Origin: Bosea sp. (in: a-proteobacteria)
GTDB lineage: Bacteria; Pseudomonadota; Alphaproteobacteria; Rhizobiales; Beijerinckiaceae
Direction of reading: 5' to 3'
DNA: 64,000 nt
Assembly (NCBI RefSeq): GCF_023953965.1
Contig: NZ_JAMLIX010000001.1
Location: forward strand, 434,001-498,000
Notes under the pieces: model-generated
What the model was told of the DNA's origin: nothing
Databases searched by the model: none
The model's input: only the letters and a program-made list of their open reading frames with translations
Part shown: piece after piece, positions 16,537 to 25,140 of the stretch
Layout of the letters: every line of letters starts with the position of its first letter
How positions within the stretch are numbered: the stretch's first letter is position 1
Position numbers and translations under genes: made by a program

Positions 16537-17466
16537 TCAGTATCCGGCGTCGACGTCGATCTGGTTGATCAGCGGTTTTCCGGCGCGCGCGCGCAGGATG
16601 TTTTCCGCCACGATCGGGGCGGAGGTCGCAGGCGTGGTGCTGCCGGCGACATGCGGCGTCACGATCACCTTCGGATGGTCCCAGAACCGGCTTTCGACAG
16701 GCAGCGGCTCGGTCGCGAACACGTCCAGCGTGGCACCGGCCAAATGCCCGCTGTCCAGGGCCGCCAGCAGGTCGGCCTCGACCACCAGCGCGCCGCGGGC
16801 GATGTTGATGAACCTGGCGCCTTTCGGCAGGCGCGAGAACAGCGCGGCGTTCAGCAAACCCTTGGTTTCGGGGGTGGACGGGAGAATGCAGCACAGAACG
16901 TCCGTCCGGCTGAGAAAGGCGTCGAGCCCGTCCCGACCGTGGAAGGACTGGACAGCCTCGATCGTCTTGGGAGACTTGCTCCAGCCGGCGACGGTGAAGC
17001 CCAGATCCCGCAATGTCGCGGCGGCCCCGCCCCCGAGAACGCCGAGCCCCATGATGCCGACACGGCAGGAGGCATTGCCGCGCGGCCGCTCGTATTCCCA
17101 GCGCTTCTGCTGCTGCAGCTCCCTGAAGTGATCGAAACGCCGGTGGTAGTGGAGAACGGAATGAACCAGATAGCTCGCCATCTCGCTGGTCAGGCTCGGA
17201 TCGACGATCCTGGCGATCGGCAGGTGACGCGGCAGGTCCGGATCGGTCAACAGGGGATCGACCCCGACGCCCAGATTCAGGATGGCGCGCAGATTGGGAT
17301 ATTTGAGGAACTCGCCATGCGGGGGCCTGAACATGAACGCGACATCGATCTCCGCCGGGTCGCCGACATCGGGCCAGACGCGCATGTCCAGATCGGGGAT
17401 CAGCGCCGTGAGCTCGCGGCGCCAGACGTCGATGTTGTCGGGAAGACCTTTGAAAAGAAGAGCCAT
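16537..17466 (-). CDS. D-2-hydroxyacid dehydrogenase, GhrA-like
   Basis: A 309-residue NAD(P)-dependent enzyme. GIMGLGVLGGGAAATL at about residue 138 is the nucleotide-binding loop. The catalytic trio is visible as Arg in NIARGALVV, Glu in FATEPLPVE and His in TPHVAGST. It resembles glyoxylate/hydroxypyruvate reductase A. Start 17466 (MALLFKG) was chosen over an upstream Met because it lies right after the ATPase stop (17475) and fits the family N-terminus. In this operon it probably reduces a 2-keto acid, or oxidises the hydroxy acid, released from the imported compound. Confidence 0.87.
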   Translation of the reverse strand: MALLFKGLPDNIDVWRRELTALIPDLDMRVWPDVGDPAEIDVAFMFRPPHGEFLKYPNLRAILNLGVGVDPLLTDPDLPRHLPIARIVDPSLTSEMASYLVHSVLHYHRRFDHFRELQQQKRWEYERPRGNASCRVGIMGLGVLGGGAAATLRDLGFTVAGWSKSPKTIEAVQSFHGRDGLDAFLSRTDVLCCILPSTPETKGLLNAALFSRLPKGARFINIARGALVVEADLLAALDSGHLAGATLDVFATEPLPVESRFWDHPKVIVTPHVAGSTTPATSAPIVAENILRARAGKPLINQIDVDAGY

Positions 17467-17474
17467 GATTGATC

Positions 17475-18527
17475 TCACTTTGTCAGCAGGCAGGCGCATC
17501 CGGGTTCGAACCCGACCGAGATTTTTGCGCCGATCTCGAGATCGGGGGTATCGAAGCGATTGGTCACCCGCATCTGCAGGAGAAGGCCATTCACCGCGCG
17601 AAGCACGTATCTGGTCGTGTGTCCGAGATAGAGGCGCTCTTCGACCTCGGCCTGGATCGGATTGGCCGGCGCGCCCGGCAGCAGGTGCTCCGGCCGCACC
17701 AGCAGGTTGACGGGTTGTCCTTCGGCAACCTCATGCCCGCAGCGGACGTCCCACCCCCCTTCGAGGCGCACGATGCCATCCGGCATGGTGATTCCCGAGA
17801 GCAGGTTCGCATCGCCGACGAAACCCGCCGCGAAGTTGTTGGCGGGGCGCTCATAGATCGCCCGCGGCCGGCCGAGCTGGACGATGCGGCCGCGGTCCAT
17901 CACCGCGATCCGGTCGGACATCGCGAGGGCTTCGTCCTGATCATGCGTGACGAAGAGCATCGTCGTCCCCAGCGCGCGATGGATGCGACGGAACTCCGCC
18001 AGCATGTGATCGCGCAGCCGCTTGTCCAGCGCGCCCAGGGGCTCGTCCAGCAGCAGCAGCGGCGGGTTGAAGGAGAGCGCGCGCGCCAGCGCGACACGTT
18101 GCTGCTGACCGCCCGACAATTGGTTCGGCCAGCGCGAGCCCATGCCGTCGAGGCGGACCAGTTCCAGAAGCTCCTCCACGCGGCCGCGGATGTCGGCCTC
18201 CGTCCAACCCCGGTTCCGCAAAGGGAAGGCGACGTTCTCGAACACGCTGAGATGGGGAAACACGGCGTAGCTCTGGAAGACGACGCCGATGCCACGCTTG
18301 TAGGCGGGGATGTCCCGCTGGGCGACGCCGTCGAGATGGATCTCGCCGGAATCCGTCCGCTCGAAGCCGGCGATCATCATGAGCAGCGTACTCTTGCCCG
18401 AGCCGCTCGGCCCCAGCAGGGTCAGGAATTCACCGCGCTCAACATCGAGGTCGACGGAATCGACGGCCGTCACGGGGCCGAACCGGCGCGTGACCGAGCG
18501 AAGGCCGAGAATGGGCGCTCGGGTCAT
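17475..18527 (-). CDS. ABC transporter ATPase, PotA type
   Basis: A 350-residue ATPase with Walker A GPSGSGKST, Q-loop VVFQSYAVFPHLSVFENV, signature LSGGQQQRVALARAL, Walker B LLLLDEPLGALDKRLR and a C-terminal TOBE domain (RPEHLLPGAP..). This architecture is typical for polyamine, putrescine or similar importers. ATG 18527 overlaps the fused permease stop region by four bases. The subunit should drive the permease at 18524-20233. Confidence 0.93.
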   Translation of the reverse strand: MTRAPILGLRSVTRRFGPVTAVDSVDLDVERGEFLTLLGPSGSGKSTLLMMIAGFERTDSGEIHLDGVAQRDIPAYKRGIGVVFQSYAVFPHLSVFENVAFPLRNRGWTEADIRGRVEELLELVRLDGMGSRWPNQLSGGQQQRVALARALSFNPPLLLLDEPLGALDKRLRDHMLAEFRRIHRALGTTMLFVTHDQDEALAMSDRIAVMDRGRIVQLGRPRAIYERPANNFAAGFVGDANLLSGITMPDGIVRLEGGWDVRCGHEVAEGQPVNLLVRPEHLLPGAPANPIQAEVEERLYLGHTTRYVLRAVNGLLLQMRVTNRFDTPDLEIGAKISVGFEPGCACLLTK

Positions 18528-20233
18528 CGGGCAGCCCCCGCCCGCCGCGGCTTGCGCTGCCCGAGGAACCCGTAAATCAGGACCGCAGCGACGCTGACCA
18601 GGATCAGGAGAGTCGAGACGGCAGCGATGATCGGATCGATTTCCTCCAGGCTCTCCCACATTTTCTTCGGCAGCGTCCGCGCGTACACGCCGCTGACGAA
18701 CAGCGAGACCAAGAGCTCGTCGAACGAGTGCAGGAAAGCGAAGAACGTCGCGGAGAACGCCGCCGTGCCCACGACCGGCAGGACGACGAGCCTGACGGTG
18801 CGCACCGGACCGGCGCCGAGGCTGAGCGAAGCCCGCTCAAGATTGCGGTCGAAGCTGCGCAGCGCCGCGACCAGGACGACGGTCGCCAGCGGCAGGCAGC
18901 CGATGACGTGGCCCAGGGCGACGCCGGTGATCGTCCCGGTCAGGCCCAGCGTGGTCAGCAGGGCGAAAACCGCGATCGCGATGATGATCCCGGGAAGGAT
19001 GAGCGGCGAGAGGATGAGCGCATAGGCGAAGCGCGCCACGAAGGAGGAGGAGGAGCGCGCAATGGCGATGGAGGCCGGCACGGCCAGGGCCATCGTGATC
19101 GCGGTCGCCAGGGCCGCGACCTTGAGGCTGTTGACCGTCGCCTCGATCCAGTCCGGATCCGAGAAGAACTTGTCGTACCAGCGCCAGGTGAAGCCCTGGG
19201 GTGGAAAGGACAGATAGGGGGCGTCGTTCACGGACAGCGGCAAGGTGATGAGAATGGGCAAGGCGAGATAGATAAGCCCGAGGCCGCCGATCGCATGAGG
19301 CAGCGCCGGCCAGACGGGGTCCAGGATCCGGTCGATCCGGCGCATGATCGCGCCTTCCCGGACACGCTTGCGTGCCGGCGCCGCCGCCGAGAACGAGCGA
19401 TCGACCAGGCCGAGCCCGCCGAAGAGCCGCTGCATCAACCAGATGAGAAGCAGGCTCGCCACGAGAAGGCAGGTCGACAGCGCGGCCGCAAAGCCCCAGT
19501 TCAGCAAGCCCGTCTGCTGGGCGATGAGGTTCGCCAGCATCGTTTCGGCAGGGCCGCCGACCATGGCCGGCGTGACGAAGAAGGCCAGGGCCAGCACGAA
19601 GACCAGAACGAACGCACCGCCGGCCCCCGCCGACGTCAGCGGAAGGAAGACCCTGCGGAAGGCGGTGAATGGGCCCGCCGACAAGCTGGCCGCGGCCGTG
19701 AGCAGCCGCTTGTCGATGCCGCGCATGACGCTGAGAAGCACGAGCACGGTATAGGGCAGCAGGACATGGACCATCGCCACGATCACACCGAGCCGGTTGA
19801 AGATCAGCTGAATGGGCTCGCTGGTGATCCCCAGCCACCTCAGGGTTCCGTTCACGACACCATTGCTGCCGAGCATGAAGATCCAGGCATAGTTACGGAC
19901 GATCACGCCGGTGAAAAACGGCACCAGGACGCAGATCAGGAGCAGGGTTGACCATCTCTGCCCGATATTCGCGATCAGATAAGCTATGAAATAGCCCAAT
20001 ACGACCGCGAGAACAGCGACGATAAATGCGATCTGAAAGGTGTTCGACAAGACCTTCAGATAGATCGGGGTCGTCGCCAATCGCTCGTAATGGTCAAGGC
20101 CGATGGCGGGCTCGGTCACGCTGAGCTTGAGCACCGACAGAAGAGGAAACACATAGAAGAAGGCGAGAAAGACGAGGATCGGGACAATCGGCAGCATCGC
20201 CGCCGATTGCAAATCGCGTCCGGACCGGCGCAT
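18524..20233 (-). CDS. fused PotB-PotC type ABC permease
   Basis: A single 569-residue chain holds two complete permease modules. The first (about residues 1-285) has the EAA-like loop MRGIDKRLLTAAASLSAGPF. A basic linker (ARKRVREGAIMRRIDRI) leads to the second module (about 295-560) with SFDRNLERASLSLGAGP. In most PotABCD-like systems these are separate PotB and PotC proteins, so this is a natural fusion of both channel halves. It follows the binding protein by 13 bases and overlaps the ATPase by four. Roughly 12 membrane helices are expected. Confidence 0.9.
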   Translation of the reverse strand: MRRSGRDLQSAAMLPIVPILVFLAFFYVFPLLSVLKLSVTEPAIGLDHYERLATTPIYLKVLSNTFQIAFIVAVLAVVLGYFIAYLIANIGQRWSTLLLICVLVPFFTGVIVRNYAWIFMLGSNGVVNGTLRWLGITSEPIQLIFNRLGVIVAMVHVLLPYTVLVLLSVMRGIDKRLLTAAASLSAGPFTAFRRVFLPLTSAGAGGAFVLVFVLALAFFVTPAMVGGPAETMLANLIAQQTGLLNWGFAAALSTCLLVASLLLIWLMQRLFGGLGLVDRSFSAAAPARKRVREGAIMRRIDRILDPVWPALPHAIGGLGLIYLALPILITLPLSVNDAPYLSFPPQGFTWRWYDKFFSDPDWIEATVNSLKVAALATAITMALAVPASIAIARSSSSFVARFAYALILSPLILPGIIIAIAVFALLTTLGLTGTITGVALGHVIGCLPLATVVLVAALRSFDRNLERASLSLGAGPVRTVRLVVLPVVGTAAFSATFFAFLHSFDELLVSLFVSGVYARTLPKKMWESLEEIDPIIAAVSTLLILVSVAAVLIYGFLGQRKPRRAGAAR

Positions 20234-20246
20234 TCCCGACCTCGAT

Positions 20247-21317
20247 TCAGGGCGTGAGCGCCGCCAGGCAAGCCTCGGTCCACTTCTCGCGGTTGGCTTC
20301 CCACCAGGCCTCGTTCTTCTTGTACATGACCTTGAAGTTTTCAGGCGAGGTCGGAAGGGTCCTGGCGACCTCCGGCTTGATCAGGTCGATGGCCCGGGGG
20401 TTCGTCGGGGCCATGGCGGAAACGGCCGCGAACTTCGCCTGCTGCTCCGGCTGCGACGCGAAGGCGAAGAAGCGGGACGCCGCGGCGGAATTGCGAGCCC
20501 CCCTCAGGATGTACCAGATGTCGAAGGTCCACTGGCTCTGGTTCCAGACGATCTTGAGCGGCACGTTTTGATCGATGAGAGCCTGGATCCGGTTCGTCGG
20601 AGCCATCGCCATCGTGACCTCGCCGGTGGCCAGGAACTGCCCCGGCTGATTGGGATTCTTCCACCAGACGACGTGCGGGGCGAGCTCCTTCAGTTTCTTG
20701 GCGGCGCGCGGAATATCGATGGGATAGAGCTTGTCCATGGGCACGCCGTCGGCCAGCAACGCGGCCTCCGGCACCGGCCGCGTCGCCGATCCGCAATCGG
20801 CCAGCGTGCGCTTACCGGGGAACTTCGCCACGTCCCAGAAATCGGCCCAGCTATTGGGCTGCGGCTTCCCCTCCGGAAAGGCCTTCGCGCTGAAGCTCAT
20901 GCCGTGCGCGTAGACATAGGCTCCAATGCCGTTCGGCAGCCGGACGTCCGCAGGCAACGCCTCGAGGTCGCGCGGATCGAACTTGGTATAATCGATCGGC
21001 TCCCAAAGATTCTGCGCTTCCCCGATCAGGAAGAAGGCGAGGTTCGTCGCCGTCGTATCGTAGGACGGCTTGCCGCTCTGCACCTCGGCGCGGGACCGCT
21101 CGATCTGGGGACCCGTATCCTCGCGGATCCGGATGCCGGTCTGGGCGGTGAACGGGCGAAAGAGCACCTCGCGCAACTGATCGCCGAGGCTTCCGCCCCA
21201 GGTGACGATGACCAGCTCCTCATTCGGCTTGGGCTGCGCCACCGCGGCCCAGCCGCCGAGCAACACGGGAATGCTGAGTGCTGCCAAGCAAGCATAACGC
21301 TGAAGCTTATAGTTCAT
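20247..21317 (-). CDS. PotD-like periplasmic substrate-binding protein
   Basis: A 356-residue protein with a Sec signal (residues 1-31, ..LLGGWAAVAQ). The mature start ELVIVTWGGSLGDQLREVLF is typical of family 1 spermidine/putrescine-like binding proteins. It is the first gene of a minus-strand operon with the fused permease, ATPase, 2-hydroxyacid dehydrogenase and M20 hydrolase. ATG 21317 was preferred to an upstream Met because it starts the basic signal-peptide N-region. It is divergent from a LysR gene. Confidence 0.88.
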   Translation of the reverse strand: MNYKLQRYACLAALSIPVLLGGWAAVAQPKPNEELVIVTWGGSLGDQLREVLFRPFTAQTGIRIREDTGPQIERSRAEVQSGKPSYDTTATNLAFFLIGEAQNLWEPIDYTKFDPRDLEALPADVRLPNGIGAYVYAHGMSFSAKAFPEGKPQPNSWADFWDVAKFPGKRTLADCGSATRPVPEAALLADGVPMDKLYPIDIPRAAKKLKELAPHVVWWKNPNQPGQFLATGEVTMAMAPTNRIQALIDQNVPLKIVWNQSQWTFDIWYILRGARNSAAASRFFAFASQPEQQAKFAAVSAMAPTNPRAIDLIKPEVARTLPTSPENFKVMYKKNEAWWEANREKWTEACLAALTP

Positions 21318-21350
21318 GGCAATCCCCCTTGTTTCATTGGGCAAACAAAT

Positions 21351-21364
21351 AAACGCTTGCGTTT
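21351..21364. promoter_or_regulatory. inverted repeat in LysR/importer divergent region
   Basis: AAACGC and GCGTTT are separated by two bases. The repeat lies in the 93-bp AT-rich gap between the divergent binding-protein and LysR genes, where LysR regulators usually bind. Assignment as operator is inference. Confidence 0.4.
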
Positions 21365-21410
21365 CATAAGTCCAATACTATTATTAGAATGCTTTAATAC
21401 GATTCCAGGA

Positions 21411-22352
21411 ATGAATGAAATGCTTGACGTCCACAGCATGCAAGCGTTCGTGGCCCTGGCGGAGGAATTGCACTTCACCAAGGCGGCAAGGCGACTGGGC
21501 ACCACCCAGCCGGCGTTCAGCGTCCTCATCCGAAGGCTGGAGGAAACGGTCGGGGCCCGGCTCGTCGAACGGACGACCCGGCAGGTAAATCTGACGGAGG
21601 CCGGACAGCAGTTCCTGGACCGCACCCGTCTCGCGCTCAGCCAGATGGATGAAGCCGTCAAGATGGCTAGGCTCGCGGCCTCGGGGGCGCGGGGGCGCCT
21701 GTCGATCGGCCTGATACAATCGGCTCTCTATTTGGGTTTTCCTGAAGCGATACGCTTATTTCGCGCACAGAACCCGGATATCGAGGTAGTTTTATCTCAC
21801 TTGGGATCGCCGGAGCAGATCCAGGCCCTCAAGGAGGGGCGCATCGACATCGGCATCCTGCGACCCTCCGGCTCGGATACCGAGCTGCATTTCGAAACCG
21901 CCGTGCGAGAGGACTTCGCCCTGGCTGCGCCCGCGGATCATCCGGCCCTGCGAAAGCCGGTCATCACGCTGGCCGAATTGGCCGACGAGCCCTTCATTCA
22001 CTATCAGTCGGCGGCCGGCGACATCTTCCCGCAATTTGTCGCTCCCTATTGCCGCCGCGCCGGATTCGAGCCGCGCTTCGTCGCCGATTCCGATACGACT
22101 GCGGTGATGCTGTGCCTGGTCGCGGCGCATGTGGGGATCGCGATCGTTCCGAGCTGGGTCCAGCATATCGCGCCGCCGGCGATCGCTTGCCGGCCCATCC
22201 CGGAGATTCCGGCGATGGTCGAACTGACGATCGCCTATCAGCCCGACACGGCGTCACCATTCGCTCGCGCCTTCGTGACGACACTGAAGCAAATCATCGC
22301 CGCATCATCCAGATCGCCGCAGCGGGGCCGTGGCTTGGAAATTTCGGCTTGA
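21411..22352 (+). CDS. LysR-family transcriptional regulator
   Basis: A 313-residue regulator with helix-turn-helix MQAFVALAEELHFTKAARRL at residues 10-29 and TTQPAFSVLIRRLE after it, then a LysR effector domain. Two starts are possible: ATG 21411, and ATG 21420, which has better spacing from AGGA at 21407-21410. It is divergent from the PotD-like operon and upstream of the M24-type gene, so it probably controls both in response to the imported substrate. Confidence 0.92.
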   Translation: MNEMLDVHSMQAFVALAEELHFTKAARRLGTTQPAFSVLIRRLEETVGARLVERTTRQVNLTEAGQQFLDRTRLALSQMDEAVKMARLAASGARGRLSIGLIQSALYLGFPEAIRLFRAQNPDIEVVLSHLGSPEQIQALKEGRIDIGILRPSGSDTELHFETAVREDFALAAPADHPALRKPVITLAELADEPFIHYQSAAGDIFPQFVAPYCRRAGFEPRFVADSDTTAVMLCLVAAHVGIAIVPSWVQHIAPPAIACRPIPEIPAMVELTIAYQPDTASPFARAFVTTLKQIIAASSRSPQRGRGLEISA

Positions 22353-22406
22353 GCGCTCCGGAAAACGATCTACGCTTTAGGTCCAGTTTCCAACTCTGGT
22401 GGGATC

Positions 22407-23585
22407 ATGGACAGTAAACTGCCTTCATCATCTTCAGATGGACATCATGCGGTTGAAATCGAGCCGGTTCCGCTGCATGAATTCCACGACAGGCTGTCCC
22501 GGCTTCAATCTCAGCTTCGCCAAAGGAACCTGGCTGCAGCCATTATCGATGATCAGGAAATCCTGTCTTATATCACCAATTACGAGAGGACTGTAAGTTA
22601 CTACAGGGCCTGCATCGTCCCGGCGCATGGGGATCCCGTCATGGTTCTCCGCGCCCTGGACCTGGACCCGTTTCACGCCGCATCATGGGTTGTCGACGCG
22701 ATCGGCTATCAGGACGATGAAGATCCCGTGGACCGGATCGCCGAGGTGGTGAGGCGGCTGGAGACGGGTTCGCGCCGAATCGGACTGGATTTCGGCAGCC
22801 ATGCCTTGACTGTGGCCACGTTCCATCGGCTCCAGGCAGCGCTCGCTCCGGCCGAGCTTCATGACCTTGGTCCGCTGCTGTGGGAAAATCGGCTCATCAA
22901 GAGCCCCCGCGAAATCGCGCTGCTGAAGGCTGCCGCTGCCATTGCGGACAGGGTCGCCCTGGAGATAGCCGAGCGAGCCCGCGCGGGGCTCAGCACCAGA
23001 GACGTGGCGGCCTATGCCGCGCGACGGTTTCTGGAGCTCGGGGCGAGCCAGCCACACACCGGTCCGATCACGGCAGGCAAGGGCTGGGGGTTCCTTCATG
23101 CCGGGATGAGCAGCACGCCATTGGCGCCGGGAGACATCCTGCATCTGGAGCTCACGCCGCGGGTCCGGGGCTACAGCGCCCGCTTGATGCGCCCGGTCGC
23201 GATCGGATCGATATCGGCGGAGCAGAGGGAGAATGCCGAGATCCTCGTCCACCTGCAGGATCAGCAGTTCTCCGCAATGAGGGTTGGCGCGACGGCACAC
23301 GATGTCGACGCCGTGCTTCGGCAAGGCGTACTCAAGAATAAATTACGAGATAGTTACAGCAATATTACAGGGTATACTCTAGGATTCTATGGATCTACAG
23401 CTATTCGATCAAGTGATTTTACGCGCGTCTTCAAACCGCGCGAGCAATGGAAACTGGAAGCCGGGATGGTCTTTCATATGTACACGTCGGCCAAAGGTCT
23501 GGCCTTCAGCGAGACCATCCATGTCACTGATGAGGGCCCGGTGCGTTTGACCGGAATTCGCCGCCAGATCCTGCCTTTATCTTGA
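22407..23585 (+). CDS. M24 (pita-bread) family hydrolase with degenerate metal site
   Basis: A 392-residue protein with a creatinase-like N-terminal domain and a C-terminal pita-bread fold. The five usual M24 metal ligands are mostly replaced: E248 for the first Asp (LHLELTP), R259 for the second, Y323 for His (TGYTLGF), Y359 for Glu (VFHMYTS); only E369 (FSETIHV) is kept. Metal-free members such as creatinase and, as I recall, ectoine hydrolase cleave C-N bonds of small molecules, so a similar role is likely here. Residues about 310-338 are encoded by an unusually AT-rich tract (23335-23421). It follows the LysR gene and faces the importer operon. Confidence 0.82.
   Translation: MDSKLPSSSSDGHHAVEIEPVPLHEFHDRLSRLQSQLRQRNLAAAIIDDQEILSYITNYERTVSYYRACIVPAHGDPVMVLRALDLDPFHAASWVVDAIGYQDDEDPVDRIAEVVRRLETGSRRIGLDFGSHALTVATFHRLQAALAPAELHDLGPLLWENRLIKSPREIALLKAAAAIADRVALEIAERARAGLSTRDVAAYAARRFLELGASQPHTGPITAGKGWGFLHAGMSSTPLAPGDILHLELTPRVRGYSARLMRPVAIGSISAEQRENAEILVHLQDQQFSAMRVGATAHDVDAVLRQGVLKNKLRDSYSNITGYTLGFYGSTAIRSSDFTRVFKPREQWKLEAGMVFHMYTSAKGLAFSETIHVTDEGPVRLTGIRRQILPLS
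23335..23421 (+). other. AT-rich tract inside the M24 gene
   Basis: By my count about 32 percent GC over 87 bases, in a gene and region that are far more GC-rich. Codons used here (AAT, TTA, AGT, ATT, ACA, CTA, TCA) are rare in the neighbours. The reading frame is kept. It covers the region around the lost His ligand. Confidence 0.75.
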
Positions 23586-23638
23586 CGAAGCTCACATCGG
23601 CGCCGCAGCCGGTTTGACGAGGACCGGAGCGGCGCAGA

Positions 23639-23869
23639 TCAGTCGCGCCAGTAATTATTGGCGGCCGCCACCGTCTGGAAATGGATGGCGATCACTTGCG
23701 AGGAGGCGATCAGTTGCGCACTGTCCTGATCGTAGGCAGCACGCAGCTTGTCACGGATCTCCGCCGAAGGCTGGGTCATCTTGACGCCCACGCGCGCAAG
23801 TTTGGTGGCGAGCTCGAACCCTTCCTGCGGGGTCGCCGTCCTGAGTGAGGCAAGCCAAGCTTCAGCCAT
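23639..23869 (-). CDS. small unknown helical protein
   Basis: A 76-residue product beginning MAEAWLASLRTATPQEGF and ending VAAANNYWRD. It is probably all-helical, with no signal peptide or membrane segment. AAGGA lies a suitable distance before the ATG at 23869; longer in-frame extensions would run into the divergent AhpD-like gene region. The family is not recognised. It converges with the M24 gene across 53 bases and is divergent from the AhpD-like gene. Confidence 0.6.
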   Translation of the reverse strand: MAEAWLASLRTATPQEGFELATKLARVGVKMTQPSAEIRDKLRAAYDQDSAQLIASSQVIAIHFQTVAAANNYWRD

Positions 23870-23996
23870 GACCTTGTCCTTCTTGCATGAGACGATGATG
23901 GTCAGCTTATCCGCGCAATCGCGCCAGGCAAGCCGCTCGCCGCAGCTTCGCCCATCCCGTGGCCCGGAAACGATTTTGGTTGAAAGGATGACCGTC

Positions 23997-24467
23997 ATGA
24001 CCGGACGTATCGACCCGCACAAGTCTGCGCCCGAAGCGATGCGGGCATTGCTGGGGCTTCAAGCCCATGTCAATGCCTGCGAGCTGGAGCACAGCCTGCT
24101 CGAACTGGTCAAATACCGGGCCTCGCAGTTGAACGGCTGCGCCTGGTGCATGGACATGCACACCAAGGACGCCCGCGCCAACGGAGAGACCGAGCAACGG
24201 CTTTATCTTCTCGCCGCCTGGCGCGAATGCCCGTTCTACACCGAGCGCGAGCAGGCCGCTCTCGCCTGGACGGAGGCCGTGACCCGGCTGGCGGAGACCG
24301 GCGTCTCGGACGAGGTCTTCGCGGCGGCACGGGCGCAGTTCAGCGAACCGGAGCTGGTCGAGCTCACCATGGCGATCATCGCCATCAACGGATGGAACCG
24401 GATCAACGTCGCGTTCCGCACCGTTCCGGGAACCTACCGGACGCCCGGCCGCAAGAGCGGGGGGTGA
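23997..24467 (+). CDS. AhpD-like carboxymuconolactone decarboxylase family protein
   Basis: A 156-residue protein with the AhpD signature CAWCMDMHTKDAR (Cys-x-x-Cys then His) at about residues 48-60. Members are alkylhydroperoxidase-type thiol enzymes; this one may relieve oxidative or nitrosative stress. ATG 23997 has GAAAGG about nine bases upstream; ATG 23988 (MTVMTGR) is the alternative but is too close to the site. It converges with the NsrR-like gene. A link with NO defence is inferred from position only. Confidence 0.85.
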   Translation: MTGRIDPHKSAPEAMRALLGLQAHVNACELEHSLLELVKYRASQLNGCAWCMDMHTKDARANGETEQRLYLLAAWRECPFYTEREQAALAWTEAVTRLAETGVSDEVFAAARAQFSEPELVELTMAIIAINGWNRINVAFRTVPGTYRTPGRKSGG

Positions 24468-24501
24468 AGCCGCGCGCGAACGCTCCGCAAGCGCGAGCGG
24501 A

Positions 24502-24960
24502 TCAGCGATCCCGCCCCCCGGCATGGGCGGGCGCGCATGACGGCGCACCCGGTGCCGGCCCGGCATAGGCGCAATCGGCGACGCTGGTCTTGTCCAGCTC
24601 GGCGATGAAAGCCTCGCGCGCGGCGGCCAGTTGCGGCTTCAACCGGCAGAGCGGATCGAGCAGGCAGGCGCCGCCATCGGCCCTGAAGCATTCCACCATG
24701 GCGTAGCGGCCTTCCAGGCGGCGAACGACCTCGCCCAGCGTGATCGTGTCGGCGGGGCGCGCCAGCCGGATGCCGCCGCCGCCGCCGCGCTGGGTCGTGA
24801 CGAAGCCGCCGCGGGCGAGATCCTGCACCACCTTGGTGAGGTGGTTATACGGGATCTGGAACTCCTCGGCGATACGGGCGGTGGTCGAGGGCTCGTCCGG
24901 CGTGCCGGCAAGCCGCATCAGCACCCGCAGGCCATAATCCGTGAAGGTGGCAAGTCGCAT
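24502..24960 (-). CDS. nsrR: Rrf2-family repressor, NsrR-like
   Basis: A 152-residue protein starting MRLATFTDYGLRVLMRLA, the NsrR opening, with a winged helix (HLTKVVQDLARGGFVTTQ) and the RGGGGGIRLARP wing. Three cysteines in CFRADGGACLLDPLCRLK (C-x7-C-x5-C) fit an iron-sulfur cluster site that senses NO. It is divergent from a NO reductase operon 180 bases away, the typical NsrR arrangement. Iron (RirA/IscR) sensing is less likely because of the FTDYGLR start and the neighbours. Confidence 0.85.
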   Translation of the reverse strand: MRLATFTDYGLRVLMRLAGTPDEPSTTARIAEEFQIPYNHLTKVVQDLARGGFVTTQRGGGGGIRLARPADTITLGEVVRRLEGRYAMVECFRADGGACLLDPLCRLKPQLAAAREAFIAELDKTSVADCAYAGPAPGAPSCAPAHAGGRDR

Positions 24961-24984
24961 CTGACGTCCTAATTGGTATTTACA

Positions 24985-25014
24985 ATGCTAATTTAAAATC
25001 CTACTAATTAGCAT
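24985..25014. promoter_or_regulatory. probable NsrR operator / promoter region
   Basis: ATGCTAATT and AATTAGCAT form a perfect 9-12-9 inverted repeat in the AT-rich gap between the NsrR-like gene and the NO reductase operon. A TAAAAT hexamer (24994-24999) lies inside it, so a bound repressor could block the promoter. Identity as an NsrR site is inference. Confidence 0.55.
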
Positions 25015-25140
25015 CTGAGATACCCATTCGATCGGCGCCCGCCCAACCGGCGCCGCGGAGGGGACGCGAAGAGAGTGACCGGCGCGACGCGACGTCTGGA
25101 CGGCGTCGAGCCGGCGGTGGTTCGTGTCGATGGAGGGGGC

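Noticed and set aside
15258..23585. Ectoine degradation operon
   Set aside because: M20 and M24 genes recall eutDE/doeAB, but the ehu-type importer, eutB and eutC are missing and the transporter is PotABCD-like. Only a mechanistic parallel is kept.
24497..24960. Rrf2 protein as RirA or IscR
   Set aside because: The FTDYGLR start and divergent NO reductase operon favour NsrR; no iron-sulfur assembly or iron genes are adjacent.
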